Of a stretch of DNA of 64,000 bases, positions 25,141 to 33,716 are shown piece after piece. Numbering within the stretch: position 1 is the first letter of the stretch; each line of letters begins with the position of its first letter. Position numbers and translations under genes: made by a program. The notes beneath the pieces were generated by a model. It saw nothing but the letters and a program-made list of their open reading frames with translations. It had not been told where the DNA came from and searched no databases. The stretch is from Opitutus sp. GAS368. GTDB taxonomy: Bacteria > Verrucomicrobiota > Verrucomicrobiia > Opitutales > Opitutaceae. The stretch covers positions 2,264,291 to 2,328,290 of the forward strand of contig NZ_LT629735.1 in NCBI RefSeq assembly GCF_900104925.1, written 5' to 3'.

Positions 25141-26844
25141 ATGATCGCTCCGCCCAAACCCGACCTCGTGACCGTCAACATCGACGGCAAGGACATCGCC
25201 GTGCCGAAGGGCACGAACGTGATCGAGGCCGCCCGGCAGCTCGGGATCGAGATCCCGCATTACTGCTACCACCCGAAGCTGACCGTCGCCGGCAACTGCC
25301 GCATGTGTCTCATCGAAATGGGCATGCCGGCCGTCGATCCCGCCACCAAGGCGCCGATCATGGACCCGGCCACGGGCAAGCCGAAGATCAACTGGATCCC
25401 GCGCCCGCAGATCGGCTGCGCCACCAACGCCTCGCCCGGCCTGCACGTGAAGACCAACTCGCCGATGGCGCGCGAGAGCCGCGAGGGCGTCACCGAGTTC
25501 CTCCTCATCAACCACCCGCTCGACTGCCCGATCTGCGACCAGGCCGGCGAGTGCAAGCTGCAGGAGCATTCCACCGCCTACGGCCGCGGCTATTCGCGCT
25601 TCGTCGAGCAGAAGAACGTGAAGCCCAAGCGCACGCAGCTCGGGCCGCGGGTCACCCTCGACGACGAGCGCTGCATCCTCTGCTCGCGCTGCGTCCGCTT
25701 CAGCAAGGAGGTCGCGAAGGACGACGTGCTCGGCTTTGTGGACCGCGGCAGCTACAGCACGCTGACCTGCTACCCGGGCAAGCAGCTCGCGAACAACTAC
25801 TCGCTCAATACCGTCGACATCTGCCCGGTCGGCGCGCTCACCAGCACCGATTTCCGCTTCAAGATGCGCGTCTGGTTCCTCAAGCAGACGCCGAGCATCG
25901 ACCCCGAGTCGTCCGTCGGCGCCAACACCGAGGTGTGGAGCCGCGAGGGCGTCATCTACCGCATCACGCCGCGCCAGAACGACGCCGTGAACGACACCTG
26001 GATGGCCGATTCCGGCCGCGTGCTCTACAAGCAGGTGAAGGCGGACAACCGCCTGCTCGCCCCGACGATCAACGGCGCCGCCACCGCGGCCCAGATGGCG
26101 ATCAAGGCCGCCGCCGACCTGTTGCACGCCGGTTCGGTTGCCATCGTCGGTTCCGGCCGCAGCTCGGTCGAGGAGCAGTTTCTCACGAAGAAGCTCGCCG
26201 ATGCGCTGAAAGTTTCCGCCTCGCTGGTCAGCCGGGTGGGGGCGGGGGACAAGATCCTCGTCTCCGCCGACCGCAACCCGAACGTCCGCGGTGCGCTCGT
26301 CACCGGCCTCATCGCCGCGCTGCCAACGGCGCAGCTCACGTTGCTCGCAGCTGGCATCGACGCCGGCCAGGTGAAGACCGTGCTCTCGCTCGGCGAGGAT
26401 CTGACCGGCGCCGGCCTCAATGCCGCGCAGCTGGCGAAGGTCTCGGTCATCTATCTCGGCACGCATAAGAACGCCACGAGCGATGCCGCGAAAGTCGTCA
26501 TCCCGACCCTCACCATCTTCGAGAAGTCCGGCACGTTCGTGAACCAGCAGTTCCGCCTGCAGAAGTTCGCCCAGGCCGTCCCCGGCCCGGCGGGCGTGGC
26601 CGACGATCTCGTGACCCTCGCCGCCCTCGTCGGGGCCAGCAACCGGACCACCGTGGCCTCCGACCTCGGTTCGCTGTGGACCACGATCGCCGCGGAGGTG
26701 AAGCCGCTCGCCGCCGTCACCTACGCCAGTCTGTCCGCCACCGGCCTCCTGCTCGACGCCACGCCGTGGGCCGCGTTGCCCTTCGTCGAGGGTGAGACGC
26801 TCCACTTCAAACCGGCCGCCGTGCCGGCCGCCGTCAACGCCTGA
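25141..26844 (+). CDS. nuoG: NADH dehydrogenase subunit G (short form)
   Basis: A 567-residue 75-kDa subunit. The N-terminal ferredoxin domain has HYCYHPKLTVAGNCRMC (N1b), the next motif is NHPLDCPICDQAGECKLQ (His plus three Cys), and the next cluster has CILCSRCVRF with a later DICPVGAL. The molybdopterin-like C-terminal domain is much shorter than in E. coli (about 900 residues in total there), and no extra N7-type CxxC cluster is visible. Short NuoG forms are common outside enterobacteria. Confidence 0.95.
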   Translation: MIAPPKPDLVTVNIDGKDIAVPKGTNVIEAARQLGIEIPHYCYHPKLTVAGNCRMCLIEMGMPAVDPATKAPIMDPATGKPKINWIPRPQIGCATNASPGLHVKTNSPMARESREGVTEFLLINHPLDCPICDQAGECKLQEHSTAYGRGYSRFVEQKNVKPKRTQLGPRVTLDDERCILCSRCVRFSKEVAKDDVLGFVDRGSYSTLTCYPGKQLANNYSLNTVDICPVGALTSTDFRFKMRVWFLKQTPSIDPESSVGANTEVWSREGVIYRITPRQNDAVNDTWMADSGRVLYKQVKADNRLLAPTINGAATAAQMAIKAAADLLHAGSVAIVGSGRSSVEEQFLTKKLADALKVSASLVSRVGAGDKILVSADRNPNVRGALVTGLIAALPTAQLTLLAAGIDAGQVKTVLSLGEDLTGAGLNAAQLAKVSVIYLGTHKNATSDAAKVVIPTLTIFEKSGTFVNQQFRLQKFAQAVPGPAGVADDLVTLAALVGASNRTTVASDLGSLWTTIAAEVKPLAAVTYASLSATGLLLDATPWAALPFVEGETLHFKPAAVPAAVNA

Positions 26845-26872
26845 TATGCTGACCGACTTTCAATCCCAACAG

Positions 26873-26926
26873 GTAGGGGCCGTTGCCCCCAACGGCCCAA
26901 AGGCGCTTGAGGGCAAGCGCCCCTAC
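26873..26926. repeat. GTAGGGGC palindromic repeat, nuoG-nuoH spacer
   Basis: GTAGGGGCCGTTGCCCCCAA on the left and GGGCAAGCGCCCCTAC on the right form a hairpin-capable pair. It is followed within 30 bp by a second, different palindrome. Confidence 0.85.
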
Positions 26927-26956
26927 CGTAGTGCCGGCGCCACGGGCGCGGCGAGC

Positions 26957-27012
26957 TGTAGGGTCGCCGCTGGCCGGCGGACCTCGAGGTCGGCGCAAGC
27001 GCCGACCCTACA
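26957..27012. repeat. GTAGGGTCGCC-type palindromic repeat, copy 2
   Basis: TGTAGGGTCGCCGCTGGCCG pairs with CGGCGCAAGCGCCGACCCTA just before nuoH. It is the same family as the copies at 6345 and 29620. Confidence 0.9.
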
Positions 27013-27024
27013 TTCTGCAACCAC

Positions 27025-28221
27025 ATGAACGCCGTGATCTCACTCTGGTCCGGCCTCCATCCGGTGCTGCAGGCCCTTATCAAGGGCCTCGCGGTCATCG
27101 GCGTCATGTTCCCGTTCGGCGGGGCGTGCTCGCTGGTCGAGCGCAAGGTCTCGGCGTGGATGCAGGGCCGCCCGGGCCCGAATCGCGCCATCCCGTTCTG
27201 GGCCGCCTGGGTGCCGGTCGTCGGCCCGTTCCTGCAGAAGCTCGGCGTGTTCCACCTCATGGCCGACGGCGGCAAGATGTTCTTCAAGGAGGACCCGGTC
27301 CCGGGTCACGTGAACAAGTTCTATTTCTACCTCGCGCCGGTCGTCGGCATGATCCCGGCATTCACGACCCTGACCGTGGTGCCCTTCGGCGCCTACCTCG
27401 ATGGCGCGGGCAAACTGGTCCCGCTGGTGCTGGCCAACCTCGACGTCGGCATCCTCGCGGTGTTCGCCGTGTCGTCGCTCGGCGTCTACTCGCTGATCCT
27501 TGCCGGTTGGGCGTCGAACTCGAAGTATCCCTTCCTCGGCGGCATCCGTGCGTCGGCCCAGCTCATCTCCTACGAGCTCTCGATGACGCTCGCCGTGCTG
27601 CCGGTGTTCCTCGCCGTCAACACGCCCGGCGGCAGCGGCACCCTGAGCCTCTTCCATGTCGTGGAGTTCCAGAGCGGCACCTGGCAGGGCTTCACGTTCG
27701 CGAGCCTGCACGGGCTCTGGTTCGGGCTCACCATGCCGGTCGCGGCCATCGTGTTCATGGTGGCGCTCTTCGCCGAGACCAACCGCCTGCCGTTCGACAT
27801 GGCCGAGGGCGAGGCGGACCTCGTCGGCGGTTTCCACACCGAATACGGCTCGATGAAGTGGGGCCTGTTCTTTGTCGCCGAGTATTCCAACATGCTCATC
27901 GGCTCCGGCGTCTTCGTGTTGCTCTTCATGGGTGGCTGGAACCCCCTGCCGTTCCTCCCGCTGGCCAGCGTGGTCGGCTGGCTCGGCTCCCACCTCTCGC
28001 CCCTGTTCCTGCACCCGATCGCGATGGGCCTGCTCTCCATCGGCGTCTTCCTCGGCAAGGCCGTCTTCCTCATCTTCGTCTTCATGTGGGTGCGCTGGAC
28101 GGTGCCGCGCTTCCGCTACGACCAGGTGATGAAGCTCGGCTGGCAGAAGCTGCTGCCGCTCGCCATCGGGAACCTGATCCTTTACGCGATCCTCATCGCG
28201 ATCTTCCAGACCCGGAATTGA
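27025..28221 (+). CDS. nuoH: NADH dehydrogenase subunit H
   Basis: A 398-residue membrane subunit with about eight to nine helices that forms the quinone entry channel. Conserved loop sequences ERKVSAWMQGRPGPNR, ETNRLPFDMAEGEADLVGGF and TEYGSMKWG are present. Its N-terminus follows the two palindromic repeats, and the ATG at 27025 is the first good start. Confidence 0.97.
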   Translation: MNAVISLWSGLHPVLQALIKGLAVIGVMFPFGGACSLVERKVSAWMQGRPGPNRAIPFWAAWVPVVGPFLQKLGVFHLMADGGKMFFKEDPVPGHVNKFYFYLAPVVGMIPAFTTLTVVPFGAYLDGAGKLVPLVLANLDVGILAVFAVSSLGVYSLILAGWASNSKYPFLGGIRASAQLISYELSMTLAVLPVFLAVNTPGGSGTLSLFHVVEFQSGTWQGFTFASLHGLWFGLTMPVAAIVFMVALFAETNRLPFDMAEGEADLVGGFHTEYGSMKWGLFFVAEYSNMLIGSGVFVLLFMGGWNPLPFLPLASVVGWLGSHLSPLFLHPIAMGLLSIGVFLGKAVFLIFVFMWVRWTVPRFRYDQVMKLGWQKLLPLAIGNLILYAILIAIFQTRN

Positions 28222-28223
28222 TC

Positions 28224-28345
28224 AACCACGAATGAACACGAATAAACACGAATGTAGGTCGGGCTTTACGCCCGACATGTCAGGCGTAAAGCCTGACCTA
28301 CAGGAGGCATGGCCCTTCGTGGCCCTTTGTGGCCCTTCGTGGTTC
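28224..28345. repeat. ACGAAT-type element with nested GTAGGTCGGGC palindrome
   Basis: The left arm AACCACGAATGAACACGAAT (28224) and the right arm ending CCCTTCGTGGTT (28312-28345) enclose a second palindrome at 28254-28301 (GTAGGTCGGGCTTTACGCCC ... GCCTGACCTAC). The nesting suggests one repeat inserted into another. Confidence 0.85.
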
Positions 28346-28359
28346 AACTGACTTTCTTC

Positions 28360-28902
28360 ATGCCCTACGTCGTCGAACGCAAACCCCTCACGCTCTCGGA
28401 GCGCATGTATATCCCCCAAATCCTGGCGGGCATGCGGGTGACGCTGAAGCACCTGTTCGCGCCGAACGTCACGATGCAGTATCCCGAGGAGCGTCCGGCC
28501 ATTCCGACGGGCTACCGCGGCGTGCCGACGCTGGTGAAGGATCCGCACGGCCGCGAGAAATGCGTTTCCTGCCAGCTCTGCGAGTTCGTCTGCCCGCCCA
28601 AGGCCATCCGCATCACCCCCGGCGAGATCCCGGCCGACCAGGCGGACCGCGCCCACGTCGAGAAGGGCCCGCTGGCCTTCGACATCGACATGCTGCGCTG
28701 CATCTACTGCGGCCTGTGCCAGGAGGTCTGCCCCGAGGAGGCCATCTTCCTGCAGAACCAATATTCCATGACCGGCTACACCCGCGCCGAGATGGTCAAC
28801 GACAAGGCCCGGCTCTACGAGCTCGGCGGCACGCTGCCCGACCAGCATTTCAAGTGGGACAAGAAGAAGGCCGCCGCCGAGCACGGGAACGCGACGCACT
28901 AA
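28360..28902 (+). CDS. nuoI: NADH dehydrogenase subunit I
   Basis: A 180-residue 23-kDa subunit with two [4Fe-4S] clusters (N6a, N6b): CVSCQLCEFVCPPKAI and CIYCGLCQEVCPEEAI. The ATG at 28360 is preferred; a start at 28309 would add 17 residues encoded by the upstream repeat. Confidence 0.97.
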   Translation: MPYVVERKPLTLSERMYIPQILAGMRVTLKHLFAPNVTMQYPEERPAIPTGYRGVPTLVKDPHGREKCVSCQLCEFVCPPKAIRITPGEIPADQADRAHVEKGPLAFDIDMLRCIYCGLCQEVCPEEAIFLQNQYSMTGYTRAEMVNDKARLYELGGTLPDQHFKWDKKKAAAEHGNATH

Positions 28903-28904
28903 GG

Positions 28905-29025
28905 GCTGAAAAACTGAAGAACCGAATGACTGAAATATGACCAGCCCATTGCACTTTTTCCGTCCGATCGATCTGGCCTTTCGTCCGCCGGGTTCAGCCT
29001 TTCAGCTTTTCAGCCTTTCAGCCCT
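28905..29025. repeat. CTGAA/TTCAG tandem inverted element, nuoI-nuoJ spacer
   Basis: The left part has repeated CTGAA units (GGCTGAAAAACTGAAGAACC) and the right part an ~8-bp tandem TTTCAGCC/TTTCAGCT. The two are reverse complements in unit sequence, separated by about 60 bp. Confidence 0.8.
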
Positions 29026-29028
29026 TCG

Positions 29029-29547
29029 ATGAGCGACACCCTCTTCCTCATTCTCTCGGTCCTGACCGTCGCCACGGCGCTGCTCGTCGTGCTGAACAAG
29101 AACGCGGTCAACGCCGCGATGTTCCTGTTGCTCTCGCTCGTCGGCCTGGCCGGCCTGTTCGTGCTGCTCGACGCCCCGCTGCTGGCCTTCGTGCTCATCC
29201 TGGTCTACGCGGGCGCCGTCGTCGCCCTGTTCCTCTTCATCATCATGCTGCTCGACACGACGCCGGGCAGCTTCAAGGCCTTCAAGCCGCTGACCATCGT
29301 GGCGTCCGCCCTCGGGGCCGCGCTGCTGGGCCTCGGCATCTGGTCGCTCGTCCATCGCGCCGTGCTGCCGCCCGCGCCGGACTCCGTGCCGGTTCCGACC
29401 ATGAAGCATTACGCCGAGATGCTGTTCACGACCTACCTGCTGCCGGTGCAGGTCGTCGGCTTCATGCTCCTCATCGCCATGCTCGGCGTCATCGTGCTCA
29501 GTAAAAAATACACAGAGGACGGAGAACAGAAGACGGAGAACAGATGA
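29029..29547 (+). CDS. nuoJ: NADH dehydrogenase subunit J
   Basis: A 172-residue membrane subunit with five helices; VLIYAGAVVALFLFIIMLLD-like sequence (LVYAGAVVALFLFIIMLLD) is the conserved pi-bulge helix 3. The last ~13 residues (KKYTEDGEQKTENR) are encoded by a tandem AGAGGACGGAGAACAGAAG repeat that extends past the usual end of the protein. Confidence 0.95.
   Translation: MSDTLFLILSVLTVATALLVVLNKNAVNAAMFLLLSLVGLAGLFVLLDAPLLAFVLILVYAGAVVALFLFIIMLLDTTPGSFKAFKPLTIVASALGAALLGLGIWSLVHRAVLPPAPDSVPVPTMKHYAEMLFTTYLLPVQVVGFMLLIAMLGVIVLSKKYTEDGEQKTENR
29510..29546. repeat. GGAGAACAGA tandem repeat overlapping nuoJ 3' end
   Basis: Two GACGGAGAACAGA-like units in tandem (GAGGACGGAGAACAG then AAGACGGAGAACAG) end at the nuoJ stop codon. 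They supply the C-terminal codons of nuoJ. Confidence 0.7.
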
Positions 29548-29619
29548 TGCGAATTTCCATCCAGTTTCCCAAGGTGCGCGAAGCCACTGCTCCTGCTGAA
29601 GGCGGAGTGTTGTATTGGG

Positions 29620-29692
29620 ATGTAGGGTCGCCGCTTGTCGGCGGACCGTTCCGCGAGCAAAGCAAGGTCCGGCGACAAGCGCCGACCCTACA
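29620..29692. repeat. GTAGGGTCGCC-type palindromic repeat, copy 3
   Basis: TGTAGGGTCGCCGCTTGTCG pairs with GGCGACAAGCGCCGACCCTA. It is almost identical in both arms to the copy at 6345-6416 and ends 15 bp before nuoK. Confidence 0.92.
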
Positions 29693-29707
29693 AATCTTGC
29701 GCCAGCC

Positions 29708-30037
29708 ATGATCCCTCTCCTTGCCACCGCTCCGACCTACGGCCTGCCGTCCTATCTGTTCGTGGCCTCGCTGCTGTTCGCCATCGGCTTCTTCGGGGTG
29801 CTGCTGCGCAAGAACACGCTCGTGATCTACATGTGCCTCGAGCTGATGCTGCTGGCCTCGACGCTGGCGCTGGTCGCCTTCTCGAGGTTCAACGGCACGC
29901 TCGACGGCGACGTCTTCGTGTTCTTCATCCTCACCATCGCCGCGGCCGAGGTCGCCGTCGGCCTCGCCATCATCGTCGCGCTGTTCCGGCAGCGCCACAC
30001 CGTCTCGGTCGAGGAACTGAACCAGCTGAAGCATTAA
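29708..30037 (+). CDS. nuoK: NADH dehydrogenase subunit K
   Basis: A 109-residue membrane subunit with three helices. The two conserved membrane glutamates are in [11 protein letters not shown] and [12 protein letters not shown]. The start at 29708 ([12 protein letters not shown]) is after the palindromic repeat. Its TAA stop lies inside the next ACGAAT-type element. Confidence 0.96.
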   Translation: MIPLLATAPTYGLPSYLFVASLLFAIGFFGVLLRKNTLVIYMCLELMLLASTLALVAFSRFNGTLDGDVFVFFILTIAAAEVAVGLAIIVALFRQRHTVSVEELNQLKH

Positions 30038-30128
30038 CCACGAATGGACACGACTAGACACGAAATGAAGCAGGGTAGGGCGAATCCTCCGGATGAGCCG
30101 CGGCTCGTCGGGGACGACTCGCCCTACC
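30035..30128. repeat. ACGAAT half-element plus GGTAGGGCG palindrome, nuoK-nuoL spacer
   Basis: TAACCACGAATGGACACGAC begins at the nuoK stop codon as a single arm. It is followed by a palindrome whose ends are GGTAGGGCGA (30075) and TCGCCCTACC (ending 30128). Confidence 0.8.
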
Positions 30129-30147
30129 GTCCCGCTGCTCTTTGACG

Positions 30148-32058
30148 ATGCACTCGATGCTCAATCACGCCATCCTGATCCTCCTGCTGCCGCTCGCCTC
30201 GGCGGCGGTGATCGCGCTGTTCCTGCGCAAACAGGGGGCCCTGGCTTCGTGGATCTCCACGGCCACGGCCGGCGCCATCGCGGCGATCTCCATCATCCTC
30301 CTGCTGCACGGCGAGCGCTTCGAGGCGCAGGTCGAGTGGCTGCGCTTCGGGGACTTCGCCGTGTCGCTGGGCATCAAATACGACGACCTCGCGGCGCTGA
30401 TGCTCTTCATCGTCGGCTTCGTCGGCTTCCTCATCCACGTCTTCTCGCTCGGCTACATGCACGAAGACCAGGCGCGCGCGCGGTTCTTCGGCGGCCTGTC
30501 CATCTTCATGTTCTCGATGATCGGCATCGTCCTCGCGAACAACCTGTTCATGATTTTCATCTTCTGGGAGCTGGTCGGTTTCAGCTCCTGGCTGCTGATC
30601 AACCATTACCACGAGAAGCAGTCCGCGGCTGACGCCGCGAAAAAGGCCTTCATCGTCAACCGCGTCGGCGACTTCGGCTTTCTGCTCGGCATCATCATGT
30701 GTTACTGGGCGAACGGCACGGTGAATCTTACCGAGCTGGGCGAGTTCGGCGCGGCCCACAGGCTCGTGTTCAGCACGGCCATCCCGCTGCTGCTGTTCTG
30801 CGGTGCGATGGGCAAGTCGGCCCAGATGCCGCTGCAGGTGTGGCTGCCGGACGCGATGGAGGGCCCGACGCCCGTGTCCGCCCTCATCCACGCCGCCACG
30901 ATGGTCGCGGCCGGTATCTTCATGCTGTGCCGCATCAATGTCCTGATGGTGCCCGAGGCGCTCGAGGTCATCATGTGGATTGGCACGATCACCGCGCTCT
31001 ACGCCGCGCTTTGCGCCATTGTCCAGCGCGACATCAAGAAGGTGCTGGCCTACTCGACGCTCTCGCAGCTTGGCTACATGGTCGCGGCGTTCGGACTGGG
31101 CAATTCAGATAAATTGCCGATTCACATGCTTCCGGCAGCCCCTGATGGGGGTGATGTTATTCGGGAAGTTTTATCGGCAGGAGCTGCCGCCGCGATGTTC
31201 CACCTGACGACCCACGCTTTCTTCAAGGCGCTGCTCTTCCTTGGTTCCGGCTCGGTCATCATGGGCTGCCACCACGAACAGGACATTTTCAAGATGGGCG
31301 GGCTGCGTTCGAAGATGCCCGTGACATTCTTCACCTTCACGATCGGCGTGCTGGCGATCATCGGCATGCCGTTCCTCGCCGGCTTCTTCTCGAAGGACGC
31401 CATCCTCTACCTCGCGATGGAGAAGAACACCGCGGTGTTCGCCATCCTCGCCTTCACCGCGGTGCTGACGGCGTTCTACATGGTCCGCCTCTGGAAGATC
31501 ACCTTCCTCGGCGAGGCTCGCTCCGACGACGCCAAACACGCCCACGAAAGCGGTATGACCATGACTTTGCCGCTTATCCTCCTCGCGATGCTGTCCGTGG
31601 TCGGCGGCTACGCCGGCGTCTATGGCAAGCTCGCCGGTCCGACGCTTGTCCTCTTGGTGCCCGAGGCCGAGGGCTCCGCCCACACGACCATCCTGCTCGT
31701 CTCGCTCGCGGTCATGACGCTCGGCGCCGGCTCGGCGTTGTTCTTCTACAAGTCCGCGGCGACCGACACGCTCGAGGAGAAATCCCACGTGCTCTTCGCC
31801 GGGCTGACCTGGCTCAAGGAGTCGTTCGACCGGCTCTACGATTATTACGTGGCGAAGGTGCAGCAGCGCTTCGCGATGGTGCTGAACTTCCTCGAGCAGA
31901 TCGTGCTCGCCGGCGCCATCATCCGCGGGCTGGCCGGTTTCGTCGGCTACGTCGGCTACGGCGCGCGGGCGCTCTATACCGGTAGCCTGCACACCTACGT
32001 CTTCTGGTTCCTGCTCGGCGCCGCGCTCCTCTGGGCCTACGCCGCCGGGGTTTTTTAA
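30148..32058 (+). CDS. nuoL: NADH dehydrogenase subunit L
   Basis: A 636-residue antiporter-like proton-pumping subunit. FIFWELVGFSSWLLI, MPLQVWLPDAMEGPTPVSAL and THAFFKALLFLGSGSVI are conserved. Between SQLGYMVAAFGLG and AAAMFHLTTHAFF there are roughly 24 extra residues (about 316-345) encoded by lower-GC DNA (see findings). The C-terminal lateral helix region is present (SFDRLYDYYVAKVQQRF). I use the ATG at 30148 rather than the TTG at 30142. Confidence 0.96.
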   Translation: MHSMLNHAILILLLPLASAAVIALFLRKQGALASWISTATAGAIAAISIILLLHGERFEAQVEWLRFGDFAVSLGIKYDDLAALMLFIVGFVGFLIHVFSLGYMHEDQARARFFGGLSIFMFSMIGIVLANNLFMIFIFWELVGFSSWLLINHYHEKQSAADAAKKAFIVNRVGDFGFLLGIIMCYWANGTVNLTELGEFGAAHRLVFSTAIPLLLFCGAMGKSAQMPLQVWLPDAMEGPTPVSALIHAATMVAAGIFMLCRINVLMVPEALEVIMWIGTITALYAALCAIVQRDIKKVLAYSTLSQLGYMVAAFGLGNSDKLPIHMLPAAPDGGDVIREVLSAGAAAAMFHLTTHAFFKALLFLGSGSVIMGCHHEQDIFKMGGLRSKMPVTFFTFTIGVLAIIGMPFLAGFFSKDAILYLAMEKNTAVFAILAFTAVLTAFYMVRLWKITFLGEARSDDAKHAHESGMTMTLPLILLAMLSVVGGYAGVYGKLAGPTLVLLVPEAEGSAHTTILLVSLAVMTLGAGSALFFYKSAATDTLEEKSHVLFAGLTWLKESFDRLYDYYVAKVQQRFAMVLNFLEQIVLAGAIIRGLAGFVGYVGYGARALYTGSLHTYVFWFLLGAALLWAYAAGVF

Positions 32059-32171
32059 CCACGAATGGACACGAATAGACACGAATGAACCGACCCAACC
32101 AATCTTCTGATAGTATCGTTCCGGCCACCGGCCTGTTCGGATTCGTGTTCATTGGTGTCCATTCGTGGTTT
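32057..32171. repeat. ACGAAT-type inverted element, nuoL-nuoM spacer
   Basis: The left arm AACCACGAATGGACACGAAT starts within the nuoL stop codon (TAA 32056-32058) and has three ~10-bp units; the right arm at 32141-32171 ends TGTCCATTCGTGGTTT. It fills the 131-bp spacer to nuoM. Confidence 0.92.
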
Positions 32172-32189
32172 CTTTCCTGCCTTTGATTC

Positions 32190-33707
32190 ATGCCTGACAA
32201 CGCCCAACTTCTGCAGCTCGCCATCGCCACGCCGCTCGTGGCCGCGGTCATCATCGCGTGCGGCCTGCCCAAGCGGTTCGCCGTCAAGCTGGCCGCGGTC
32301 GCCTTCACCGTGCCGGCGCTCCTCGCCCTGTGGCTGTGGGCGAAATTCCCGGCGGTGGACGCGCACACCTATTCCTTCCTCAGCACGACCTCCACCGGGC
32401 TGGGCAAATTCGGCATCAGCCTGAAGCTCGGCCTCAACGGCATCTCGCTGCCGATGTTCCTGCTCGCGGCCATCGTCGGCCTGGCGGCCGGGCTCTACGC
32501 CCTGCGCTCCGGCGCCGAGCGCCTGAAGCTCTACCTCGTGCTGCTGCTGGTCATGCACGGCGGCCTGCTGGGCGTGTTCGCCTCGGTGGACATCTTCTTC
32601 TTCTATTTCTTCCACGAGCTGGCGCTGATCCCGACCTTCATCATGGTCGGCATCTGGGGCGGCCGCGACCGCAGCTACGCGGCGATGAAGCTGACGATCT
32701 ACCTGACGGCCGGCGCGATGCTGTCGCTGCTCGGCCTGATCGCGCTCTACGTCAAGAGCGGCGCCAACTCCTTCGACCTGATCGAGCTCAAGGACGCCAT
32801 CGCCGCCCACGCCCTCGCCGGTCATACGCAGACCTGGATCGCGGGGTTGCTGCTGCTCGGCTTCGGCACACTCGTCTCGCTCTGGCCGCTGCACACCTGG
32901 GCCCCGCTGGGCTACGGCGCCGCGCCGAGCTCGGCCGCGATGCTGCACGCCGGCGTGCTCAAGAAGTTCGGCCTCTACGGCCTCATCCAGATCGCCCTGC
33001 CGCTATTGCCGCTCGGCCTGCAGCACTGGGCCTGGAAGCTCGCGCTGCTGGCCGGTCTCGGCAACGTGATCGTGGTCGGCTTCGTCACCATGGCGCAGCG
33101 CGACCTCAAGCAGATGCTCGGCTACAGCTCGGTCATGCACATGGGCTACTGCTTCCTCGGCCTCGCCGCGCTTTCGACCGTCGGCACCGGCGGGGTCGTC
33201 TTCCTGATGGTGGCGCACGGCCTGTCGGTCGCGCTGCTGTTCCTGCTGGCGACCAGCATCCACCACCGCACGCACACCTTCGACCTGTCCGAGATGGGCG
33301 GCCTGGCCCAGAAGACCCCCGTGCTGGCCGCGTTCTTCGTCGCCGCCACCATGGCCGGCATCGGCCTGCCCGGCTTCGCCAACTTCTGGGGCGAGCTGAC
33401 CATCTTCGTGGCCCTGTGGAAATTCTCGCCGTGGCTGACGGCCGTCGCCATCGCCGGCGTGGTCATCTCGGCCATCTACGGCCTGCGCGCCGCGGCGCGC
33501 GTGTTCTTCGGCCCGCCGAGCGAGGCGCTGGCGCGCGTCACGGCGCAGCATCCGCCGGCCGACCTCGACTGGCGCGAGAAGCTGCCCGCGCTGCTCCTGC
33601 TCGCGGCGCTGCTCTTCTTCGGCTTCTACCCGAAGGCCATCTCGCAACCGGTGGACCAGGCGCTGGCCGGCCCGGTCGCGGCCGTCAAAATCCTTCCGAC
33701 CCGCTGA
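32190..33707 (+). CDS. nuoM: NADH dehydrogenase subunit M
   Basis: A 505-residue antiporter-like subunit with about 14 helices. HELALIPTFIMVGIWGG (key membrane Glu) and the Lys-bearing helix LWPLHTWAPLGYGAAPSSAA are recognisable. It ends 9 bp before nuoN. Confidence 0.96.
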   Translation: MPDNAQLLQLAIATPLVAAVIIACGLPKRFAVKLAAVAFTVPALLALWLWAKFPAVDAHTYSFLSTTSTGLGKFGISLKLGLNGISLPMFLLAAIVGLAAGLYALRSGAERLKLYLVLLLVMHGGLLGVFASVDIFFFYFFHELALIPTFIMVGIWGGRDRSYAAMKLTIYLTAGAMLSLLGLIALYVKSGANSFDLIELKDAIAAHALAGHTQTWIAGLLLLGFGTLVSLWPLHTWAPLGYGAAPSSAAMLHAGVLKKFGLYGLIQIALPLLPLGLQHWAWKLALLAGLGNVIVVGFVTMAQRDLKQMLGYSSVMHMGYCFLGLAALSTVGTGGVVFLMVAHGLSVALLFLLATSIHHRTHTFDLSEMGGLAQKTPVLAAFFVAATMAGIGLPGFANFWGELTIFVALWKFSPWLTAVAIAGVVISAIYGLRAAARVFFGPPSEALARVTAQHPPADLDWREKLPALLLLAALLFFGFYPKAISQPVDQALAGPVAAVKILPTR

Positions 33708-33716
33708 TCACCCGCC

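Noticed and set aside
28309-28359. Longer NuoI start
   Set aside because: The extra 17 residues are encoded by the repeat arm in the spacer and are unlike any NuoI.
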